Assembly (NCBI GenBank): GCA_965216905.1
Contig: OZ244213.1
Span: forward strand, 1,426,001 to 1,490,000
Source of the DNA: G965216905 sp965216905
Lineage (GTDB): Bacteria > Actinomycetota > Acidimicrobiia > Spongiisociales > ZC4RG35
Length of the DNA: 64,000 bases
Direction: 5' to 3'
Position numbers and translations under genes: made by a program. The notes under the pieces were generated by a model. It saw nothing but the letters and a program-made list of their open reading frames with translations, searched no databases and was not told where the DNA came from. This document shows, in pieces, positions 16,770 through 26,116 of this stretch. Every line of letters begins with the position of its first letter. The stretch's first letter is position 1.

Positions 16770-17579
16770 TCACGTGCCCGTGTAGTCGGGAGGTCGCCGC
16801 TCCAGATGCGCCTGCATGGCCTCGCCGAGATCGTTGGACTGGAGGAACGCGGCGTTCCACAACGCCACGTGATCGAGCGCGGCGGATTCGGACATGCCCG
16901 CCTCTGCCCGCAAGACGGCTTTGGCTCCTTGTACCACCAGCGGCGAATTGGCGGCGATGCGTTCGGCGAGATCGGTTGCTGCGATCTGGAGCGCCTCATC
17001 ATCGGGTAGCACATGGTCGACCAGTCCGATCCGTTCTGCTTCGCGTGCGTCGATGTCGTCACCGGTGAAGACCAGCTCGGCGACGCGTCCCGGCGAGATC
17101 AAGCGGGGCAGTCGTTGCAGGGCGCCCACGTCGGCCACCAGGCCCATCCGGGTTTCGCGGACCCCGAACGTTGCGTCGGCCGACGCCAGCCGGATGTCGC
17201 ATGCGGTGATCAGATCGACACCTGCGCCCAGGCAGTACCCGTGGACTGCGGCGATCACCGGCTGCGGGATGTCGGCGAAGGCCGTCATGGTGGCCTGGAG
17301 ACGCTTCACCTCGGCATACACGTGGGCGTTGCGTGTCGCCGGAGAGTCGGCGTCGGATCCCAACCCCATCAGCATGCCGATATCGATGCCGGCGGAGAAG
17401 GCCGCCCCGCGGCCTGCCACGATGATCACTCGAACGCCCGCTCGGCCGGCCAGCTCGGCCAGCGCCGTGGGGATGTCCTCCCACATGTCGGCGGACAGGG
17501 CGTTGTGCTTCTCCGGCCGGTCGAGCCACAGCCGACCGACGTGGTCGGCCGTCTCGACCCGGATGTGTTGATAGGTCAC
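16770..17579 (-). CDS. Enoyl-CoA hydratase/isomerase (crotonase) family protein
   Basis: 269 aa. Crotonase features are clear: KHNALSADMWEDI at the N-terminus, the oxyanion-hole segments GRGAAFSAGIDI and AAVHGYCLGAGVDL, and CDIRLASADATFGVRETRMGLVADVG. The last has the pattern of ECH1/dienoyl-CoA isomerase-like members, where an Asp in LVADVG is catalytic. Likely role is fatty-acid or branched acid beta-oxidation. The GTG at 17579 is chosen because the longer frame runs through the divergent nuclease promoter and signal peptide region. Confidence 0.9.
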   Translation of the reverse strand: MTYQHIRVETADHVGRLWLDRPEKHNALSADMWEDIPTALAELAGRAGVRVIIVAGRGAAFSAGIDIGMLMGLGSDADSPATRNAHVYAEVKRLQATMTAFADIPQPVIAAVHGYCLGAGVDLITACDIRLASADATFGVRETRMGLVADVGALQRLPRLISPGRVAELVFTGDDIDAREAERIGLVDHVLPDDEALQIAATDLAERIAANSPLVVQGAKAVLRAEAGMSESAALDHVALWNAAFLQSNDLGEAMQAHLERRPPDYTGT

Positions 17580-17675
17580 CGTGGGGAGGATACGGGCCGC
17601 GTGGCGGCCGGTTTCCCCGTCTCGGGTCACATCCGGCGGATAGGGTGGCTCTTGGAGACGATCGAGGGAGTATCG

Positions 17676-20375
17676 ATGGGAAGTGGCAGGAGTTCTTTCC
17701 GCAGCCGCGCGGCTGCGTGGATCGCAGCGGCGTCGGTCATGATGGCGCTGGTGCCGCTGGCGGCGGCACCCGCATTCGCGTTCACCGACGATCCGGCGCC
17801 GGTGTTCTTCAACGAGATTCACTACGACAACTTCGGTACCGATGCCGGCGAAGCAATCGAGGTCGCCGGACCGGCCGGGACCGATGTATCGGGATGGTCG
17901 GTCGTCCGCTACAACGGCTCGACCGGGGCGTCATATGGGAGCGACAACCTCCCCGGCGTCATCCCCGACCTCGGCAACGGCTGGGGCGTCGTGAGCATCT
18001 CCTACCCGGTGAACGGACTCCAGAACGGCTCGCCGGATGGGGTCGCCTTGGTCGACGACAACGGTGCCGTCCGCCAATTCCTCAGCTATGAGGGGACGTT
18101 CACGGCGGCGGACGGTCCGGCGGCCGGGATGGGCTCGACCGACATCGGCGTCACCGAGCCGAACGACCCGGCGGTGGGCGTCACCCTGGGCCTGGTCGGC
18201 GAGGGGAACTCCTACCAGTCCTTCACGTGGCAGCCGCTCACCAGCGCCACGTTCGGCGCGGTCAACCCGGGGCAGACGCTGATCGGCGATCCGCCACCGC
18301 CACCGCCGCCGCCACCGCCGCCCCCCTCGAACCTGTGTGGTGATCCGTTCACGCCGATCTCGGAGATCCAGGGGTCGGGTTCGGCTTCTCCATTCGACGG
18401 CCAGGAGGCAACCACCGAGGGTGTCGTCACCGCCGTGTACCCGAACGTCAACCTGTACGCAGTCCAAGACGCGACGGGCGACGGGGATCCGGCGACATCT
18501 GACGGGATCTTCGTGTTCGAGTTCGGTGCTCCGGCGACGGTCGGCGACCACCTCCGGATCACAGGAACCGTCGACGAGTTCAACGGACTCACCGAGTTCC
18601 CACGGCCGGATGTCCAGGTGTGTGACAGTGGTGTCGTCGTACCGCCGACGGTGATCGACTTCGCGCCGTTGACCGACTTCGAGCCATACGAAGGGATGCT
18701 GGTCACCGCATCCAACACGATGACCGCCACCGATCTCTTCAATCTCGGACGGTTCGGTGAGGTGGTTCTGTCGTCCGACGGTCCCGACGTCAACCCGACC
18801 AACGTCATCGAGCCGGGCGCGGCCGCGGCCGACTCGGACGGTGACAGCGTGGCTGACATCAACGAGCCCGGGCGGATCATTCTCGACGACGTCAACAGTG
18901 CCGCGCTCCCCAGCCCGACACCGTTTCTCGCTCCGGACGGGGTGTTGCGCGTCGGCGACACGGTCGACGGCCTGACCGCCGTCGTCGGATTCGGGTTCGG
19001 CAACTTCCGTCTCTTCCCCACCGGTCCGGTGGAGTTCGCAGCCACCAATGTCCGGCCCGGTGCGCCGGAGGCGGTCGACGGGACGATCACCGTGGCCACC
19101 TTCAATGTGCTCAACTACTTCACCACGATCGACAACGGGTCGAACGGTGCTCGCGGCGCCGACTCCCAGAGCGAGTTCGAACGGCAGCAGACCAAGATCG
19201 TGGCCGGCATCCTGGGTCTCGATGCAGACGTCGTCGGCATTCAGGAGATCGAGAACAACGGTGACACCGCCATCTCGGCGCTGGTCGCGGCGCTCAATGC
19301 CGCGGGCCAGGGGGCATGGGCGTACTCGCCCACTCCCTCGTATCCGGGCGGTCTCGAGTCGACCAACGCCATCCGCGTCGGCATCGTCTACCGCTCGGAC
19401 CGGGTGTCGGCGGTCGGCGATCCGATCGCCGACGACGACCCCGTCTTCGCCGAGGATCGGCCACCGATCGCGCAGACCTTCGACGCGAGCGGTGAGACGT
19501 TCACCGTGGTGGTCAATCACTTCAAGTCGAAGGGATGCGGTGACGCCGTGGGGGCCGATCTCGACCAGGGCGATGGGCAAGGGTGCTACAACGCTCGCCG
19601 AACCGCCATGTCGGCGGCGCTGGCTGCCTTCATCGACGAACTGGCGGCGGTCGACCCGGACGTGATCTCGGTGGGCGACTACAACGCCTATCTGGAGGAG
19701 GATCCAATCGATGCGCTCGAGGCGGCGGGGCTGGTCAACCTCGTCGACCGACTCGATGATGCGGATGCCTACACGTTCTCGTTCTTCGGGCAGCGGGGTG
19801 CACTCGACAACGCGTTCGTGACGGAGCCACTGTCGGATCGCGTCACCGGCGTCGACATCTGGCACATCAATGCCGACGAGCCGCGGGCGTTCGACTACAA
19901 CGACTCGATCCGCGACAGCGGTGAGCGTGGCGGCACCACCGACCTCAACCCCGACGGACTGTACGACCCTGGGGTCTACCGGTCGTCGGACCACGATCCC
20001 ATCGTGGTCGGGTTCTGCGATGCCGTGGCACCCGAGGTATCGGTGTCGGTCGACGCTCCCGAGCTGTGGCCGCCCAACCACAAGTTGGTACCGATCACCG
20101 CCACGGTGGACGCCTCGGACAACTTCGAGGTCGCGTCGGTGTCTCTCGTGTCGGTGACCTCTGACGAACCGGATGCCGGTACCGGTCCGGAAGACGTCCC
20201 GGGAGACATCGTCATCGAATCCGACACCACGTTCCTGTTGCGGGCGGAGCGGGCCGACGATGGCGACGGTCGGACGTACACGATCACCTATCAGGTCACC
20301 GACAACTGCGGAAACGTCACCACCGAGAGTGCGGTGGTGACGGTCCCGAAGGACCGGCGAGGCGGCCGAGCCTGA
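17676..20375 (+). CDS. ExeM/NucH-family extracellular endonuclease
   Basis: 899 aa. A signal peptide (to AFAF near 35) is followed by a beta domain with FFNEIHYDNFGTDAGEAIEV, typical of the lamin-tail-like domain found in secreted nucleases. Then come a 12-residue poly-Pro linker, an OB-fold-like region (EATTEGVVTAVYPNVNLYAVQD), and an endonuclease/exonuclease/phosphatase domain (TVATFNVLNYFTT, IVGIQEIENNG-like, VVNHFKSKG, VGDYNAYLEEDPI, SDHDPIVVGF). The last ~115 residues form an Ig-like domain beginning with WPPNHKLVPI. Such enzymes degrade extracellular DNA. The ATG follows CGAGGGAG and a TAGGGT -10-like box about 30 bases upstream. Confidence 0.92.
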   Translation: MGSGRSSFRSRAAAWIAAASVMMALVPLAAAPAFAFTDDPAPVFFNEIHYDNFGTDAGEAIEVAGPAGTDVSGWSVVRYNGSTGASYGSDNLPGVIPDLGNGWGVVSISYPVNGLQNGSPDGVALVDDNGAVRQFLSYEGTFTAADGPAAGMGSTDIGVTEPNDPAVGVTLGLVGEGNSYQSFTWQPLTSATFGAVNPGQTLIGDPPPPPPPPPPPPSNLCGDPFTPISEIQGSGSASPFDGQEATTEGVVTAVYPNVNLYAVQDATGDGDPATSDGIFVFEFGAPATVGDHLRITGTVDEFNGLTEFPRPDVQVCDSGVVVPPTVIDFAPLTDFEPYEGMLVTASNTMTATDLFNLGRFGEVVLSSDGPDVNPTNVIEPGAAAADSDGDSVADINEPGRIILDDVNSAALPSPTPFLAPDGVLRVGDTVDGLTAVVGFGFGNFRLFPTGPVEFAATNVRPGAPEAVDGTITVATFNVLNYFTTIDNGSNGARGADSQSEFERQQTKIVAGILGLDADVVGIQEIENNGDTAISALVAALNAAGQGAWAYSPTPSYPGGLESTNAIRVGIVYRSDRVSAVGDPIADDDPVFAEDRPPIAQTFDASGETFTVVVNHFKSKGCGDAVGADLDQGDGQGCYNARRTAMSAALAAFIDELAAVDPDVISVGDYNAYLEEDPIDALEAAGLVNLVDRLDDADAYTFSFFGQRGALDNAFVTEPLSDRVTGVDIWHINADEPRAFDYNDSIRDSGERGGTTDLNPDGLYDPGVYRSSDHDPIVVGFCDAVAPEVSVSVDAPELWPPNHKLVPITATVDASDNFEVASVSLVSVTSDEPDAGTGPEDVPGDIVIESDTTFLLRAERADDGDGRTYTITYQVTDNCGNVTTESAVVTVPKDRRGGRA

Positions 20376-20391
20376 AAGAGACCGGACCCAT

Positions 20392-20424
20392 GGCTGTCGC
20401 CGGCTTGTGATGCCGGCGACAGCC
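20392..20424 (+). terminator. Terminator-like hairpin after the nuclease gene
   Basis: A perfect 13-bp stem (GGCTGTCGCCGGC and complement) with a seven-base loop begins 17 bases past the stop codon. No T tract follows. It separates the nuclease gene from the lipoprotein gene on the same strand. Confidence 0.65.
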
Positions 20425-20464
20425 CGGGGTTCGGATTTCCCTGGACCGGGGCCACAATGAGCGA

Positions 20465-21868
20465 ATGCAGTCCACCGCTCGCGCCGCGATGTGTGCGCTC
20501 GCCCTGATCCTGGCCGGATGTACGGCCGGGTCCGGATCGACCACGACGGCATCAGCCGATCCCGGGGTCGCAGAATCCGTCACCTCCGAATCCGGGACCT
20601 CCGGAACCTCCGGGACAGAAACCGACGTTCCCGAAGCCGACCCCTTGAACGCTCAAATCGATTGGTTCGTTCGGGTCGCCAACGGCTCGGCCATCGATTC
20701 GACCATCTACGAGGAACGGTTCGCCGACTCCTTCCGACGGGCGGTCCCGTTCTCGGCCTTCGAGGCCGGCCTCGCCAGCCTCGAAGGCGTGACGGGCGAC
20801 TGGCTGGTGGTGAACGTCGACCCGACGTCGGAGACCGCGGCCGGCGTGTTGCTCGCCGCCGGCGAAGAGCAGGTCAGGATGACGATCGAGGTCGATCCGG
20901 CCGACGCCGGCCGGATAACCGCACTGCTGATCCAACCGGCCAACCTCCCGTCGGCGCCGGCCAGTCTCGAGGAGGCGTTCTCGGTGGCCGCTCGCAGCGG
21001 TGATGCAGTGATGCTGGCCGCCTCCGTGACGGGAACCAGTTGCGAGCCGGTTTTCGAACGGGGTGCAGACGAGCCCACTCCGCTGGGGTCGGTGTTCAAG
21101 CTGTATGTGTTGGGGACGCTGGGCGATGCGATTCGGGCAGGCGAGGTGGCATGGGACGACGACATCGTGATTCGGGACGAGTTGAAGAGCATTCCCAGCG
21201 GCGTGTTGCAGGACGAGCCAGACGGCACGGTGGTGTCGGTCGAGGAAGCCGCCTCGCTCATGATCTCGATCTCCGACAACACCGCCACCGACCACCTGAT
21301 GGACCTGCTGGGACGTGCCCGGATCGAGGCGACACTCGGTCGGTTGGGGATGAGCGACCCGAGCCTGTCCACTCCCTTCCTGACCACGCTGGAGCTGGCG
21401 GCGCTCAAGGCAGGGCCGGCTGCCGGTCTCCTCACGCAGTACGAGGCCGGGAGTTTGGAGGAGCGGCGGCGCATCCTCGAACAGATCTCCGACATCACCG
21501 TGGAGGACATCGCGATCGGAGATCTGACCGAGCCGGTCTCCCCGGACACCGTGGAGTGGTTCGCAACGCCTGCCGACATGTGCCGGGCTCTCGCCACCTT
21601 GTGGGAGATGGGTGCCGAACCCGGTTTGGAGCCCATCCGGGAGATCTTGACCGAAAATCCCGGTATCGCTCCGACCACCGAGGCCTGGGAGAGCGTGGCC
21701 TTCAAGGGCGGGTCGGAGCCGGGCCTGGTGGCGGTGGCGTGGCTGACCGAGACCCTCGACGGCGAGACATACGCGTTGACCGGTTCCGTGCTCAACACCG
21801 AGTCCGTGATCAACGAGGTCGAGGTCGTGTTCTCGTTCGCCGGGGCGAGGGATCTCCTCGCCCCCTGA
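20465..21868 (+). CDS. LpqF-like serine hydrolase lipoprotein (class A beta-lactamase fold)
   Basis: 467 aa. Lipoprotein signal ending in LAGC at residue ~19, a low-complexity Ser/Thr/Gly/Glu linker, an N-terminal NTF2-like region, then a beta-lactamase/transpeptidase-like domain. The catalytic blocks are SVFK (SxxK), SDN in ISISDNTATDHL, and KGG in VAFKGGSEPG at the KTG position. The layout is that of actinobacterial LpqF/ORF12-like proteins, which are usually not beta-lactamases but esterases or cell-wall-related hydrolases. It acts on the outer face of the membrane. Activity on lactams cannot be judged. Confidence 0.87.
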   Translation: MQSTARAAMCALALILAGCTAGSGSTTTASADPGVAESVTSESGTSGTSGTETDVPEADPLNAQIDWFVRVANGSAIDSTIYEERFADSFRRAVPFSAFEAGLASLEGVTGDWLVVNVDPTSETAAGVLLAAGEEQVRMTIEVDPADAGRITALLIQPANLPSAPASLEEAFSVAARSGDAVMLAASVTGTSCEPVFERGADEPTPLGSVFKLYVLGTLGDAIRAGEVAWDDDIVIRDELKSIPSGVLQDEPDGTVVSVEEAASLMISISDNTATDHLMDLLGRARIEATLGRLGMSDPSLSTPFLTTLELAALKAGPAAGLLTQYEAGSLEERRRILEQISDITVEDIAIGDLTEPVSPDTVEWFATPADMCRALATLWEMGAEPGLEPIREILTENPGIAPTTEAWESVAFKGGSEPGLVAVAWLTETLDGETYALTGSVLNTESVINEVEVVFSFAGARDLLAP

Positions 21869-21893
21869 TCTCGGGCTTCCTCACCGCGGACGG

Positions 21894-22886
21894 TCAGGTG
21901 AACAAGGTGGGGCGAAACAGGGAGTCGTGGGTGGACAGCGCAAACCGGTCGGTCATCCCGGCGACGTAGTCGATGGCTCGGATCAGCGGGTCACCGTCGG
22001 TGAATGTCGAGGGAATATCGTCGGGGTGCGTGGCGAAGTGCTCGACCAGCTGGCGGATCACGACGATCGCCCGCTCCTTCTCTCGCTCCATCGCCGGCGC
22101 GAGGTAGACCCGCTCGAACATGAAATCGCGAACGACGTCCATCGTCTGCTGGATCTCGGGGTCGATCCGGACGACGCCATCTTCCGCCGACTTCTCGATC
22201 ACGGAGGTCACCATGGTGTCGATCCACTCCCGGGCGCTCTCGCCGAGACGCCAGGCCTCGGCAGGAAGGTCCGTGGGCGCCAACACGCCGGCACGGATGG
22301 CGTCGGCCACGTCGTGTGTCAGGTAGGCGATCCGGTCGGCATATCGACAGAGCATGCCCTCGGGGGTGGCGGGTGGCTCTTCCACCCTCCAGGAGTGGGC
22401 CCGGATGCCGTCGAGCACCTCCCAGCTCAGGTTGTGTGGCTCGATCACGTCGAGGACTCTCACGCCTTGCGCGGAGTGGAGCCAGGGACCGGCAACGAAC
22501 GGCGTCAGCGCGTCCTCGCCGGTGTGGCCAAACGGCGAATGGCCGACGTCGTGGGCGAGACAGATGGCCTCGGTCAGCGACTCATTCAGGGCCAGGCCAA
22601 CCGCCATGGCACGTCCGACCTGAGCGACCTGCATGGTGTGGGTGAGACGAGTCACGTAGTGGTCGCCTTCGGGGTTCAAGAAGACCTGGGTCTTGTGCTT
22701 GAGCCGGCGGAAGGCCTTGGAGTGGATGACGCGGTCGCGATCGCGCTCGAAGGCGGTGCGATACGGGTCGGGCTCCTCGGGCGTGCGGCGTCCCCGGCTC
22801 TCGGCTGCCCGAGTGGCAGCCGGAGAGAGATCCGTGGCCTCGAAGGCTTCTCGTTCGGTCCGGGGTCTCCGCCGCAGTCCGCTCAT
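21894..22886 (-). CDS. dGTP triphosphohydrolase-like HD-domain protein
   Basis: 330 aa. The HD motif is in order: RLKHKTQVF, then RLTHTMQVAQVGRAMA, CLAHDVGHSPFGHTGE and the C-terminal block YVAGMTDRFAL. These are the metal and substrate residues of dGTPase-like enzymes, which remove triphosphate from deoxynucleotides. The ATG at 22886 overlaps the TGA of the upstream nucleotidase gene, so the pair is translationally coupled and probably works on the dNTP pool. The frame extends upstream through that gene but without coding sense. Confidence 0.9.
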   Translation of the reverse strand: MSGLRRRPRTEREAFEATDLSPAATRAAESRGRRTPEEPDPYRTAFERDRDRVIHSKAFRRLKHKTQVFLNPEGDHYVTRLTHTMQVAQVGRAMAVGLALNESLTEAICLAHDVGHSPFGHTGEDALTPFVAGPWLHSAQGVRVLDVIEPHNLSWEVLDGIRAHSWRVEEPPATPEGMLCRYADRIAYLTHDVADAIRAGVLAPTDLPAEAWRLGESAREWIDTMVTSVIEKSAEDGVVRIDPEIQQTMDVVRDFMFERVYLAPAMEREKERAIVVIRQLVEHFATHPDDIPSTFTDGDPLIRAIDYVAGMTDRFALSTHDSLFRPTLFT

Positions 22887-23437
22887 CGCAGCCGCTCGAA
22901 GCTGCGCACCGCAGTCTCGAATTCTTCCCACGACTCGACGTCGATCGCCCCGTCGACCGGGTCGTTCCAAGCACGGACGAACCGGCAGACGAGCGCATGC
23001 GGCCGCCGTGGCACCAGCTCTTCCAGGACGTGTGGACCATCGTCCAAATAGACATCGACGGGAACGTCCCACTTGCGACGAATCATGTGGACCTCGCGAG
23101 TGGGAAGGCGCTGGTCGGCGATCCAGGCGAAGGTGTCGTGAATCGCCCACCTCGGCTTGGTGGTGATGATGACGATGTGGTGGTCGCGCGACAACCGCTC
23201 CAGTGTTTCCACGGCATCCGCATAGGTCTCCAGTGTCCGAAAGACCGTCGGGCCCTCCGTGTCACGAATCCACTCCCAGAACGCTCCCATGTCGGGAAAG
23301 TGAGTGATGTCGGGCGCCGCACCCCAGCGGACGACGGCTCCCGGATCGATGGATGCTCCAAACTCCGCGTTGTATCGCTTGACCCACCCCCCGGTGAAGT
23401 CGGCCACCACCCCGTCGAGATCGATTCCAAGCCGCAC
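22883..23437 (-). CDS. 5'(3')-deoxyribonucleotidase-like HAD phosphatase
   Basis: 184 aa. The HAD nucleophile motif DLDGVVADF is at residue 6, motif II is IIITTK, and motifs III/IV are RRKWDVPVDVYLDDGP. This is the NT5C-type arrangement that dephosphorylates deoxynucleoside monophosphates. Its stop overlaps the start of the dGTPase-like gene: triphosphohydrolase yields deoxynucleosides while this enzyme removes monophosphates, a coherent nucleotide-sanitising pair. The start is GTG with only a weak upstream site. Confidence 0.87.
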   Translation of the reverse strand: MRLGIDLDGVVADFTGGWVKRYNAEFGASIDPGAVVRWGAAPDITHFPDMGAFWEWIRDTEGPTVFRTLETYADAVETLERLSRDHHIVIITTKPRWAIHDTFAWIADQRLPTREVHMIRRKWDVPVDVYLDDGPHVLEELVPRRPHALVCRFVRAWNDPVDGAIDVESWEEFETAVRSFERLR

Positions 23438-23576
23438 GAGCCCGAAGGCTAGGTGGCACGGGCCCGGGAACGGTATCCGTCGATACTCCCGATGCTCCGA
23501 ACACGGATGCCGGCCGAACGCTCAGCCGGTCGGGGCGAACATCGGCGGAACCCGTGACGCCCGCGAGATCCGTCGG

Positions 23577-25232
23577 TCAGCGAACCTGGACCATCCCGGC
23601 CACCTCCGGCAGTCGGCGACGGAGAATGGCGCCGGACGCCCATATCGACACGGCGTAGGCGAGCGCCCCCCACACCAGCGTGAAGGTGATCGTCACCCAA
23701 TTCGCCACCGGACGGTCGAAGGAAACGGTGAGCACGGTCAGCGAGGCGGGCAGCACCAGCAACAGCCCGATCAACCCGAACGAGACGAGCTGCGCTCCGA
23801 TGGCGAGACAGCCCTGTTCCGTTGCCTGGGAGAAGAGGTCGGTGCCCTCTCGTGGAAGTCGGAGCGGCGCAACCACCGACACGAGGTTGCCGACCGCCAG
23901 CTGGCACGCGATGGCACAGAAGCCCAACGCGGGAACCAGTACCAGATCGGTCGTCGACCCACTGAGAACCACCAGCAGGAGGGTCATCGCCCCGGTCTCG
24001 ATGCCCAACGCGATGGCGGCGGCCGCATTCTTGCCCAAGAGCAGCTGACGCGGCGACGTCGGGAAGACAAAGAGGAAGCTGGCGGCATTGCGTTCCCATC
24101 CGAACTGGTTGAGGGCGATCGGAAGACCAACGAACAGCACCAGGATCGGCGCCAAGAGCGGCAGCCAGTGCTCCTGCTGGAAGCGGTCGAGGTTGGCCGT
24201 GCCGACGAGGATCGAAGCCGCGGCGATACCGATGAAGATGGCGGCGCCGGTCCACACCAGTCGCTGACGGGGATCTCTCAGATAGAACCGGAGTTCCTTG
24301 CGGGCGAGGACGATCACCGGGTGCCAGCTCGACAAGCGCGAACGCCACGTCGGCACGATATGGCGTGGCCGGTCTCGCTGCTTCCTGTGCCCTGCCATAC
24401 CGCGGGTGGCCCGCACCCGCCTCGGACCCGGGGTGCCTTCGGGTGTGGTCAGCATCCAGCCGAGGATCCACTGCCAGAGCCAAGCCAAACCGACGATCCA
24501 GCCGATTGAAACGACCGTGGCGATGACGGCAGCGAACAGACGGCCATCGGACGCCTCGGCTGAGACCTTCACCGACGACACGGCCGGCAACCACCACCAG
24601 TCGGTCAGGAGCGGGGCGTTCGCCACCGCGCCGGCGAGGCCGAGGCGCTCGATCGCGTTCTTCACCGTCTGCTGGCTCCCGAACGCCGCCAGACCGATGA
24701 CGGCCACGATGACGACCGACAGATCCCGTCCCCGTCTCGTCTTGAGGACGGCCGAGAGGATGGTGGTGAAGAGCTGGCTGCCGACCGTCATCGTCAGGAG
24801 CAGCAGGATGGCGGTCACGAGAACGAAGACGCCTGCCCCGTTCCACCACGACGCGATTCCGGTCCCGAGCACGAGAACGGGCACGATCACCGAAGGGGAG
24901 ACGAGCCCGGCCACCGTCAGACCGGTAGCGAGCTGGATTCTGGACATCGGTGCCAGCGCGAACCGGGCGGGATCCAGGTTCTCGTCCAGGGGGAAGAGCA
25001 CGATCGGAAGGGTGACCCACGCCGCCAGTGCGAGGAGGGCCGTCCATGCGGTGTAATCCCCGGCGAGCTGTGGTCCCACCTCGCCGATGCCGGCGCGAAG
25101 TCCGGCGGCGACCTGCATACCTGCCCAACCCAGGAGCGCAACCGTCAACGGGAGACCGACTCGGCGCTGAACGTCGGCGCGCAAACCGTTCCAGGTCAGG
25201 CGCGCCTTCAGCTCGGCGAGCCGTCCAACCAT
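23577..25232 (-). CDS. ABC-2-type exporter membrane subunit
   Basis: 551 aa with about twelve strongly hydrophobic segments separated by short basic loops, including one central cytoplasmic loop of ~50 residues (TTPEGTPGPRRVRATRG...). No enzyme motif. The gene starts inside the 3' end of an ABC ATPase gene on the same strand (25 bases overlap), the classic pairing for a two-component exporter. The substrate is unknown. Sequence is too generic to name a subfamily. Confidence 0.85.
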   Translation of the reverse strand: MVGRLAELKARLTWNGLRADVQRRVGLPLTVALLGWAGMQVAAGLRAGIGEVGPQLAGDYTAWTALLALAAWVTLPIVLFPLDENLDPARFALAPMSRIQLATGLTVAGLVSPSVIVPVLVLGTGIASWWNGAGVFVLVTAILLLLTMTVGSQLFTTILSAVLKTRRGRDLSVVIVAVIGLAAFGSQQTVKNAIERLGLAGAVANAPLLTDWWWLPAVSSVKVSAEASDGRLFAAVIATVVSIGWIVGLAWLWQWILGWMLTTPEGTPGPRRVRATRGMAGHRKQRDRPRHIVPTWRSRLSSWHPVIVLARKELRFYLRDPRQRLVWTGAAIFIGIAAASILVGTANLDRFQQEHWLPLLAPILVLFVGLPIALNQFGWERNAASFLFVFPTSPRQLLLGKNAAAAIALGIETGAMTLLLVVLSGSTTDLVLVPALGFCAIACQLAVGNLVSVVAPLRLPREGTDLFSQATEQGCLAIGAQLVSFGLIGLLLVLPASLTVLTVSFDRPVANWVTITFTLVWGALAYAVSIWASGAILRRRLPEVAGMVQVR

Positions 25233-26026
25233 GCCAATCCCCGAGATTCGGTCGGTCCGCCGACGGCGGCGATGAATGCATCTTCCACATTGGTGCTCGC
25301 AGTGCGGCGACAGAGACCGGCCGGCGTGTCCTCGAAGGCCAGACGCCCTCCGATCATGATGCCGATTCGCGTGCAGAGTCGCTCGACGAGGTGCATCTCG
25401 TGCGCCGAGAAGATCACCGTTGCACCGGCTGCCGTGTACCGCTGAAGGAGTTGCTGGATGAGTCGAGCGGACACTGCATCGACCCCTTCGAAGGGTTCGT
25501 CGAGAAACAGGACCTCGGGGCGGTGGATGATTGCGGCTGCCAGCGCGACCTTCTTTCGCATCCCACGGGAGTAGTCGCCGACCAGCTTGGTGGCGGCTTC
25601 CCCGAGATCGAGCAGGTCCAAGAGCTCGTCCCGACGCTCCAGCGCCTCCGGCCGAGGGATCCGATGGAGGGCCGCCGAGAAGTCGAGCAACTCGGCACCG
25701 GTCAGTCGCTCGTAGAGGTTGAACTCCTCCGGCAGCACGCCGATGCGGCGCTTCACTTCGACGGGCTCGGACCAGGTATCGAACGTGCCGATGCCCGCCC
25801 TTCCCGCGGTCGGCCGCAGGAGGCCGACGATCATCTTGATCGTCGTCGTCTTACCGGCGCCGTTCTGGCCGAGCAGGCCGTAGAACTCGCCGGGGCGAAC
25901 GTGGAGATCGAGCTCGTCGACGGCGGTCGCCTTGCCGAACCTACGCACCAGTCCCTCGGTCCAGACTGCCGGTGGGCCGGCTCCGTTTCCGTTCTGGCGC
26001 GTGTGAATTCGGCTCATCGAGGTCAC
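25208..26026 (-). CDS. ABC transporter ATP-binding protein
   Basis: 272 aa. Walker A GQNGAGKTTTI, Q-loop in VGLLRP to GVLPEEFNLYERLTG, signature YSRGMRKKVALAAA, Walker B EVLFLDEPFEGVD and the H-loop in IFSAHEMHLVERLC are all present. The pattern is that of drug- or polymer-exporting ABC-2 systems. It energises the membrane subunit that overlaps its 3' end. GTG at 26026 or ATG three codons later could be the start; neither has a strong ribosome-binding site. Confidence 0.93.
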   Translation of the reverse strand: MTSMSRIHTRQNGNGAGPPAVWTEGLVRRFGKATAVDELDLHVRPGEFYGLLGQNGAGKTTTIKMIVGLLRPTAGRAGIGTFDTWSEPVEVKRRIGVLPEEFNLYERLTGAELLDFSAALHRIPRPEALERRDELLDLLDLGEAATKLVGDYSRGMRKKVALAAAIIHRPEVLFLDEPFEGVDAVSARLIQQLLQRYTAAGATVIFSAHEMHLVERLCTRIGIMIGGRLAFEDTPAGLCRRTASTNVEDAFIAAVGGPTESRGLAWLDGSPS

Positions 26027-26102
26027 TGATCCCTATCGGCAGCGGTCGTCCGGAGCTGAACGCCGTTCCGGTGACGGTGAAGCGGCTCTCGCCCGGGTGG
26101 CG

Positions 26103-26108
26103 TAGGAT
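26103..26108 (+). promoter_or_regulatory. -10 box of dnaX (leaderless start)
   Basis: TAGGAT lies eight bases before the dnaX GTG codon. With the usual 6-8 base distance to the transcription start, the message would begin at the start codon. No ribosome-binding site is visible. Confidence 0.5.
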
Positions 26109-26116
26109 CGTCGGCG

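Noticed and set aside
21894..23437. Naming the dGTPase/nucleotidase pair a defence system
   Set aside because: Both families have ordinary nucleotide-pool roles and no defence-island partners surround them; kept only as an observation.
23449..25290. 613-residue minus-strand frame overlapping the ABC membrane subunit
   Set aside because: The overlapping frame 23577-25232 has twelve membrane helices and pairs with the ATPase; the longer frame is Arg/Gly/Pro-rich without fold.
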